From Chitinophagales bacterium (GTDB lineage: Bacteria > Bacteroidota > Bacteroidia > Chitinophagales > UBA10324): a stretch of 64,000 bases of DNA. Below, piece after piece: positions 57,781 to 64,000 of this stretch (position 1 is the stretch's first letter; each line of letters begins with the position of its first letter). Both the position numbers and the translations under genes were made by a program. The DNA lies in contig JANWWJ010000028.1 in the NCBI GenBank assembly GCA_025056305.1, positions 1 through 64,000 on the forward strand. The letters run 5' to 3'. Below the pieces are notes generated by a model. The model saw only the letters and a program-made list of their open reading frames with translations, did not search any database and was not told the origin of the DNA.

Positions 57781-59253
57781 CTATTGCTGGGGAATTGGGG
57801 GCGGACCTTCGGGAATGAGCGGTTGCCAGCGCTGATTGCCTCGTCGCCGCTCGAATTCGGCCCGAATATCAGCTCTGAGCTGAGGCTGCTGGTATAGATC
57901 GATCATGGTCAGGGCCAGCACTTTGGAGGCAAACAGCATGCCTTTGTGACCAATGGACATGCCGCTGCACGCCACCACGATCCACGAGTGCCATGGTGCC
58001 TCATAAGGAGCAGTCGTTGCCAACAAGGTAATTTGCGGCACAATCCAGCTCACGTCGGCCACGTCGGTTGAGCCACCGTCAGGGTCAGCCTTTGGCTGTT
58101 CCAAAGGCTTAATGCTGCCATCGATGCCTTGGAAAGGAAGGCCATATTCCGTCATCATCTGACGGGCAAACTCTATTTCTTCGGCAGTATAGGTGATGGG
58201 GCCTACCAGTTCCATATTTTGTTGCAACACGCGGGCGCCTGCTTCATTGATCAACAATTCATATAATCCATTGTTAAGTTGAAAAGAAACTTCAGCGCCG
58301 GCCATGAGTGCTGCACCTTGGGCAATCTCTTTCATCCGCTTTTCCAGCTCGGCCACGCCACTGCGCTTAGAATCCCGCAACCAAATCCACACCACCGCTT
58401 CATCGGGGACCACATTGGGAACCTTTCCGGCTGAACGAAAAACATAGTGAATCCGTGCCGAGGGACGCACGTGCTCGCGTAGGTAGTTCATGCCTATGGC
58501 AAACAACTCTGCGGCGTCTAAAGCGCTGCGGCCATTCCATGGGTCGGAGGCAGCGTGAGCGCTACGGCCCCGAAACGTCACCGTCCAGTCCGTGATAGCT
58601 TGAGAGCTTTGAACATTGGCTTTGTTGGTGTAGTCGGGATGCCAATCAAGGCATACATCCAAATCATCAAACACACCGGCACGAGCCATATACACCTTTC
58701 CACTTCCATCTTCCTCGGCAGGCGTGCCATAGTAACGAATCGTGCCTTTGAGCAATCCCTGTCGGAGCAGCTCTTTGATGGCAATGGCTGCACCTAAACT
58801 GCCCGCACCAAAAAGGTTGTGTCCGCAGCCGTGTCCGGCACCACCCGGCACAAGCTCTTTGCGTGTAGGAACGGCTTGTTGCGAAAGGTCTGGCAGAGCG
58901 TCAAATTCACCAAGAATGCCGATGATGGGCCGTCCCGAGCCATAAGAGGCAATGAAAGCAGTGGGCAGATTCGCCACACCTCGCTGCACCGTAAAGCCCT
59001 GCTGTTCAGCAAAGTCAGCCAGCAATTTCGAGGAACGTATTTCCCGAAACGCCAATTCGGCAAACTTCCAAACACTATCGCTCAACGCGATCAAATCCTG
59101 CTGGTGCTGTTCTATCACTTGCAGGGCCTTTTGTTTTATAGGTGGCAGCTTTGCCTTCTGCCCGAAAAGCAACGGGCTGTAAAGCAGCGGGCTAACCCCG
59201 ATTAAAGCAATCGAGCGTAGCACAATGTGCGGTTGTAGGCATAGGAAAACCAT
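57781..59253 (-). CDS. M20-family amidohydrolase (AbgB-like), probably secreted; start reassigned to ATG 59253
   Basis: IGILGEFDALPDLSQQAVP...GHGCGHNLFGAGSLGAAIAIKELL...YGTPAEEDGSGKVYMARAGVFDDLDVCLDWHPDYTN...GRSAHAASDPWNGRSALDAAEL. Confidence 0.92.
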   Translation of the reverse strand: MVFLCLQPHIVLRSIALIGVSPLLYSPLLFGQKAKLPPIKQKALQVIEQHQQDLIALSDSVWKFAELAFREIRSSKLLADFAEQQGFTVQRGVANLPTAFIASYGSGRPIIGILGEFDALPDLSQQAVPTRKELVPGGAGHGCGHNLFGAGSLGAAIAIKELLRQGLLKGTIRYYGTPAEEDGSGKVYMARAGVFDDLDVCLDWHPDYTNKANVQSSQAITDWTVTFRGRSAHAASDPWNGRSALDAAELFAIGMNYLREHVRPSARIHYVFRSAGKVPNVVPDEAVVWIWLRDSKRSGVAELEKRMKEIAQGAALMAGAEVSFQLNNGLYELLINEAGARVLQQNMELVGPITYTAEEIEFARQMMTEYGLPFQGIDGSIKPLEQPKADPDGGSTDVADVSWIVPQITLLATTAPYEAPWHSWIVVACSGMSIGHKGMLFASKVLALTMIDLYQQPQLRADIRAEFERRRGNQRWQPLIPEGPPPIPQQ

Positions 59254-59266
59254 TTCAGACGAAATC

Positions 59267-62074
59267 TTATTCAAAAGCTTTTCGCAAAATTTCTTCCTGC
59301 TCCTGCACATGAATTTTGTAAAAGCCGGTGGCCGGAGCGGCTGATGCCTTGCGGGTAATTCCATAAAGTTCTTTTTCGCGCCATTTCCAGTTCATCTTCA
59401 AAAAAGAATAAGCACCCATGTTGTAGGGTTCTTCCTGCACCCAAACGAACGTGGCCGCACGGTATTGATCCAGCAGACGTTCCAATTGCGCAGCAGGCAA
59501 GGGATAGATCTGCTCCATGCGCACGAGGGCGATATCGTCGCGCCGCAAGCGTTCCTTATATTCAAGTAACTCAAAATATATTTTTCCACTACAAAGCAAC
59601 ACGCGCCGAATGTTTCGTGGTTTGGTTACAGAGGCATCGTCGATCACTTCCTGAAAGCCACCGCGGCTGAGCTGATCGCGGCTGCTGATGCAGCGGGGGT
59701 GGCGCAGCAAGCTTTTCGGACTCATGACCACCAGCGGCTTTCGGAATGGATATGCCAGCTGGCGCCGCAGCCCGTGAAAAAAGTTTGCTGGCGTTGTCGG
59801 GTTAACCACAATCCAGTTCAGGTCGGCACTGAGCTGCAGATACCGCTCAAGCCTTGCGCTGCTGTGTTCGGCTCCCTGTCCTTCATACCCATGAGGCAAC
59901 AGCAGCACCAGCCCGCTCATGCGGTTCCACTTGCTTTCTCCGCTGCTGATGTACTGATCAATGATGGTTTGCGCACCGTTGCTGAAGTCGCCGAATTGCG
60001 CTTCCCAAAGCACCAAGGCATCCGGGGTTGCTAACGAGTAACCATACTCGAACCCCAAAACTCCGAATTCACTCAGCAGACTGTTGTAAATGCGAAAACG
60101 TCCTATACGTTGAGCCTGATGGCCGGGCGGAGGCTGCAGGCTTTCCAACCTGTTGTAAAAGTGTGTGCCGCTTTGATCGTAAATCACCGCATGCCGGTGA
60201 CTGAAGGTGCCCCGAACCGAATCCTGGCCGCTGAGTCGCACATCGAAACCTTCAAGCAGCAAGGTACCATAGGCCAGCATTTCAGCCATAGCCCAATCTA
60301 TTTTATCTGCCGCAAAAGCATCGCGCTGCTTGTTGAGCAACTGGCGCACTTTAGGCAAGGCATCAATTGAATCAGGGATGGTGGTCAAGTGTTGGGCTAT
60401 GTGTTCGATGACGTGTGGTGCTACGGCCGTTTCGGGGGAGGCAACAAAATCATCTGGGGTGGCCCGCCGCAGGCGCCGCCATGCCAGCTCAGGAGGTTGA
60501 TAAGTGTAAGGGAGGGGGTGTTGCTTGACAAAATCCAGTCGATCCTGCAGTTGCTTCCAGAAGCTGTTGTTCATTTCGCGGGCCAGCTCGGCCTCGATGT
60601 CACCCCGGTCAATCAACACTTTCGTGTAAATCTCACGTGGATTAGGATGTTTAGAAATGAGTTCATAAAGGCGGGGTTGGGTGTATTTGGGATCATCGCC
60701 TTCATTATGACCGTGGCGACGATAGCAGACCATGTCCACAAACACGTCTTTATGGAAACGATGGCGGTAGTCGGCAGCCAGTTCAATAGCAAAAACGACG
60801 GCTTCCGGATCGTCGCCGTTGACGTGGAGAACGGGGGCCTGCACCGTAGCCGCTAGGCTGGTGCAATAAAAAGAGGAGCGGGCATCGTCAAAATCAGTGG
60901 TAAAACCTATTTGGTTATTGATGACGAAGTGGATGGTTCCGCCCACATGATAGCCATTAAGCTGGCTCATCTGCAGGCATTCGTAAACGACACCCTGGCC
61001 CGCAATGGCGGCATCACCGTGCAGCAGCACCGGCACCACACGTTTGAAGTCGCCGTGGTACAAGATATCGGCTTTAGCTCGGGCAAAACCGGCTACGACC
61101 GGATCTACCGACTCCAGGTGCGAGGGATTGGGAACCAGCTTAACGTAGATTTTGTGTCCGTTCGGCGTCACCAGTTCGGAAGAATAGCCCAAATGATATT
61201 TCACATCGCCGTCGCCCATGGTTTGGTCAGGCAATACGGTGCCTTCAAATTCATTAAAAATGTTTTCATACGTTTTACCCATAATGTTGGCCAACACGTT
61301 TAGCCGGCCGCGATGAGCCATGCCAAGCACAATTTCTTCAGCCCCCAATTCTGCACAGCGGGTGACCAGGGCATCCAAGGCCGGAATGGTCGTTTCTCCT
61401 CCTTCCAGAGAAAACCGCTTTTGTCCGACGTACTTGGTCCCCAGAAACTTTTCGAACACGACGGCATCGTTGAGCTTTTGCAGAATCCGCTTCTTTTTTT
61501 CCAGCGGAAAACGGAACGACGTGACGCCGTATTCATAAACGCGTTGCAACCAATGGAGCTCGTCAGGGTCGGTAATGTAGGTGTATTCGATACCGATGCT
61601 GCCGCAGTAAATCTTCTGCAAGCGCTCTACGATCTGGCGCAGGGTAGCCCGACCCATGCGTAACAATTCGCCGGCATAAAACGGTTTGTCCAGGTCTGAT
61701 TCATCCAGATTGAAAAAAGAAAGGTGGAGGTTAGCTTTACGATCCTTTCGAGGCCTGATTGGATTGGTGCGGGCAATCAGATGACCTTTGGCCCGGTAAG
61801 CGGTAATGAGGCGCGCTACCTGAAATTCTTTGGCAACCGTATCGGCAGACCAGGAATCCGCAGCACTGCGCTCAGCGGAAATTTTAGCTTCGGCGGCATC
61901 TTCGCTGGAGGTGGCAAACCGAGCGCCACCGTCCAGCATGCGCACAGCAAAATCAAAACCCTCAAAAAATTTTCGCCACGCTTCATCTACCGACAAAGGA
62001 TCGGTCCGGTACTGCTCATACAAACTTTCCACATAAGCGGGTTCGGCATGGTTCAGGTAGTTAAAGGCAGACAT
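59267..62074 (-). CDS. sucA: 2-oxoglutarate dehydrogenase E1 component; start reassigned to ATG 62074
   Basis: MSAFNYLNHAEPAYVESLYEQYRTDPLSVDEAWRKFFEGFDF...GMAHRGRLNVLANIMGK...HGDAAIAGQGVVYE...RRHGHNEGDDPKYTQP...LPHGYEGQGAEHSSARLERYLQL. Confidence 0.97.
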   Translation of the reverse strand: MSAFNYLNHAEPAYVESLYEQYRTDPLSVDEAWRKFFEGFDFAVRMLDGGARFATSSEDAAEAKISAERSAADSWSADTVAKEFQVARLITAYRAKGHLIARTNPIRPRKDRKANLHLSFFNLDESDLDKPFYAGELLRMGRATLRQIVERLQKIYCGSIGIEYTYITDPDELHWLQRVYEYGVTSFRFPLEKKKRILQKLNDAVVFEKFLGTKYVGQKRFSLEGGETTIPALDALVTRCAELGAEEIVLGMAHRGRLNVLANIMGKTYENIFNEFEGTVLPDQTMGDGDVKYHLGYSSELVTPNGHKIYVKLVPNPSHLESVDPVVAGFARAKADILYHGDFKRVVPVLLHGDAAIAGQGVVYECLQMSQLNGYHVGGTIHFVINNQIGFTTDFDDARSSFYCTSLAATVQAPVLHVNGDDPEAVVFAIELAADYRHRFHKDVFVDMVCYRRHGHNEGDDPKYTQPRLYELISKHPNPREIYTKVLIDRGDIEAELAREMNNSFWKQLQDRLDFVKQHPLPYTYQPPELAWRRLRRATPDDFVASPETAVAPHVIEHIAQHLTTIPDSIDALPKVRQLLNKQRDAFAADKIDWAMAEMLAYGTLLLEGFDVRLSGQDSVRGTFSHRHAVIYDQSGTHFYNRLESLQPPPGHQAQRIGRFRIYNSLLSEFGVLGFEYGYSLATPDALVLWEAQFGDFSNGAQTIIDQYISSGESKWNRMSGLVLLLPHGYEGQGAEHSSARLERYLQLSADLNWIVVNPTTPANFFHGLRRQLAYPFRKPLVVMSPKSLLRHPRCISSRDQLSRGGFQEVIDDASVTKPRNIRRVLLCSGKIYFELLEYKERLRRDDIALVRMEQIYPLPAAQLERLLDQYRAATFVWVQEEPYNMGAYSFLKMNWKWREKELYGITRKASAAPATGFYKIHVQEQEEILRKAFE

Positions 62075-62080
62075 ACCCGT

Positions 62081-62088
62081 CAAAATTA
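62081..62088 (-). promoter_or_regulatory. -7 element TAATTTTG, 6 nt before the reassigned sucA start
   Basis: Reverse strand cggcTAATTTTGacgggtATGTCTGCC. Confidence 0.55.
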
Positions 62089-62115
62089 GCCGATGACCTT
62101 GAGCCAAAAGCTCTC

Positions 62116-64000
62116 CTAATGGCTGACCACAAAACGCCCCGTCAACACCTCACCGGCCTGTATGCACTGAATCAGATAGACACCATTCAGGAAATCATCG
62201 GTGGGTATGAAAAGGTTTACTTCATTGCTTGAAGGCCATTGCTGGTTATGATACAGGGATCGACCCGCAAGGTCGGTCAGCAAAACAGAAACAGACTCGT
62301 TTTTAGCAGTCGTCACACGGACGTGGATGCCTTCAGAGGCCGGCACAGGCCACAACATCAACGAAAGGTTGCCTTCTGCAGTAGTTGAGGCAAACAAGCC
62401 TTCACGCCAAGGAGTGGTGCTGGTCAATACTTTCAACTGATAGCAATCTGTGGGGTCAAATTCAGAGGACGAATGAACAATTTCAAGGTAATACGTCCCC
62501 TTGGGGGCTGAGTTGTAAATGAGAGTTTCTGGATCTGTCCCGCTGTTAGACGATGAAAACAAAAGCTGACCGTTTTTCTTATATAACTTTAAATCATAAT
62601 TTTTTGTAAGGCTCAGCAATTCGATTTTGAGATGGCCCGGATTGATGGCAACGCTATACCAGTCAGCATCGGATTCAGAAGCAATGCTGCCACTGAAGCC
62701 ATACAACAGCGGATCGGAAAAGGGTTTAAGCTTGAAAGCTGTACCTAAAGTTTCATTGGGTTCATAGACATCCAAACAACTGTCCTGTACATCCATTTTC
62801 ATAGCGCCGGCCTCACTGTTGCCCTTCGCGGTGGTTTGGTGCGCCCCTGGCGTTAGCGGCAGATTCCCGTCGCTATCCACAGCAAGATAAAGCATGTTAT
62901 CCGGTCCCAAGCGCCCTCCGTTGAAGGCATCATCCAAAGGTCCGCCAACATAGGTGCTCCAAATCAAGGTGCCTGCCGTATCTACCTTGAGGATCATGCC
63001 ATCTTGCCCACCGCCCAGCACAGGCTGAAAACTGCCCGGCGTTGCCATGTTGGCCAAACTGCGTGTCTTACCAATAGAGTAAACTTTTTCGTTCTGGTCT
63101 GCATCCACAGCGTTGAGGATGTCGTTGTCTTCCCCACCATAATAGGTTGCCCAAACCAGAAGGCCGGCAGGAGTAAACTTTGCCACGTATCCGTCATAGA
63201 GCGGATCTCCAAACCCGTTGTAACCGGGTGTCCAGCTGGGTTGAAAGGCATTGCCTGTAGCTATTCCGGAGGTGCTGTTGGTAAATCCGCAGATATAAAG
63301 ATTACCTGCTTCATCAGCCACGATGCCTCGACCGCGATCTTCACCAACGCCGCCGAAATAGGTATTCCAATAAAAATTCCCCGATGTGTCGAAGCGCGAG
63401 ATAAATGCATCCACATTGCCGCCATAGGTGGTCTGGTGCGTTCCGGCTGTGGCCAACCCCGTCGTACTTTCTGTAGAGCCATGCAGATAGATATTGCCCG
63501 CGCCATCAAGGCAAATGGCGTGATGCCGATCGTCGCCGTTGCCCCCGATGTACGAGGCCCATAAGCGGTTGCCGTTCTTACTAAATTTTGCGATGTAGGC
63601 ATCTCCATCTCCACCTTGGTATGACGGAAAGGCACTGCCCGGCGTGGCGATGTTGCTGGTGCTTTTTGTGGTGCCGGTCAAATAGATATCTCCCTTGGCG
63701 TCCACCACTCCTTGGCGTGCATGTTCTTGATTGGCACCCCCCATAAACGTGCTCCAGCTTAGCGTGCCGTTACTTTTGAACTTGGTGATCAAGATGTCTC
63801 CTTTACCTGCAAGCATACTCTGAAAGGCACCAGGCGTAGTGACCATGGAATCACTGATGGAATTGCCAAACAAAACAATGCCGTTGTTGCTGGTACTGTA
63901 ATCTAACGCCACACCGTAGTTGATGTCTTTTTTACTGCCTCCGAAGTAGGTGCACCACTCCATGGCTCCGCTGGTCTTAAACTTGGCACAAAAGATGTCG
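62116..64000 (-). CDS. SBBP-repeat beta-propeller protein with pre-peptidase-like domain and T9SS sorting domain (5'-truncated at the window edge)
   Basis: Repeated (W/L)xWxTY(F/Y)GGxxxD units; DSCLDVYEPNETLGTAFKLKPF...DADWYSVAI...YYLEIVHSS; C-terminal LMLWPVPASEGIHVRV...TDDFLNGVYLIQCIQAGEVLTGRFVV. The frame continues upstream of ATG 63963 (DIFCAKFKTSGA) to the window end. Confidence 0.9.
   Translation of the reverse strand, partial: DIFCAKFKTSGAMEWCTYFGGSKKDINYGVALDYSTSNNGIVLFGNSISDSMVTTPGAFQSMLAGKGDILITKFKSNGTLSWSTFMGGANQEHARQGVVDAKGDIYLTGTTKSTSNIATPGSAFPSYQGGDGDAYIAKFSKNGNRLWASYIGGNGDDRHHAICLDGAGNIYLHGSTESTTGLATAGTHQTTYGGNVDAFISRFDTSGNFYWNTYFGGVGEDRGRGIVADEAGNLYICGFTNSTSGIATGNAFQPSWTPGYNGFGDPLYDGYVAKFTPAGLLVWATYYGGEDNDILNAVDADQNEKVYSIGKTRSLANMATPGSFQPVLGGGQDGMILKVDTAGTLIWSTYVGGPLDDAFNGGRLGPDNMLYLAVDSDGNLPLTPGAHQTTAKGNSEAGAMKMDVQDSCLDVYEPNETLGTAFKLKPFSDPLLYGFSGSIASESDADWYSVAINPGHLKIELLSLTKNYDLKLYKKNGQLLFSSSNSGTDPETLIYNSAPKGTYYLEIVHSSSEFDPTDCYQLKVLTSTTPWREGLFASTTAEGNLSLMLWPVPASEGIHVRVTTAKNESVSVLLTDLAGRSLYHNQQWPSSNEVNLFIPTDDFLNGVYLIQCIQAGEVLTGRFVVSH

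Noticed and set aside
1-64000. Defence island, prophage, transposon, retron or toxin-antitoxin system
   Set aside because: No recombinase, transposase, reverse transcriptase, Cas, nuclease-defence or TA-like genes seen; gene content is core metabolism.
1-64000. tRNA genes in intergenic gaps
   Set aside because: The spacers I read showed no cloverleaf with a GGTTCRA-type T-loop; tRNAscan-SE would be decisive.

Overview
The window is a gene-dense (roughly 50+ genes), moderate-GC chromosomal segment of a Bacteroidota bacterium, most likely Chitinophagales/Saprospiria-like. That placement rests on gene content (MurF-Alr fusion, DUF4286, DUF4199, S46 peptidase, Rho with a low-complexity insert, C-terminal T9SS-type sorting domains, paired amidohydrolases) and on TAnnTTTG-type -7 promoter elements. 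Most content is housekeeping: murF-alr, trhO, rho, rpmH-rnpA-yidD, truA, hisS, uvrA, kbl, scpA, dxs, trmB and sucA. Accessory modules are: (i) a glycogen/maltodextrin block (glgB, two GH13 enzymes, SLC45-like MFS); (ii) tryptophan/kynurenine catabolism by the 2-aminomuconate route (tryptophan 2,3-dioxygenase, a 2-aminomuconate deaminase-like Rid protein, a semialdehyde dehydrogenase, and a separate ACMSD), interleaved with a fatty-acid-hydroxylase-family membrane protein and a secreted rhodanese; (iii) an exopolysaccharide block (WecA/MraY-like transferase, Wzc-like BY-kinase with a GY-repeat tail, Wza-like exporter, GT4, AsnB); (iv) secreted beta-propeller/FnIII/SGNH-like proteins; (v) a 3-barrel amidohydrolase pair with apparently degenerate metal sites. 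I found no CRISPR, transposon, phage, tRNA or rRNA signal and no convincing defence system. The points most worth following up are recurrent TAnnTT(T/C)G elements 3-12 nt from start codons (predicted leaderless mRNAs), systematically overlapping convergent gene ends, the interleaved kynurenine cluster, the degenerate amidohydrolase trio, and a decayed region at about 37.0-37.9 kb. Two genes run off the window edges: the left one is absent from the ORF track, and the right one is listed with an internal start.
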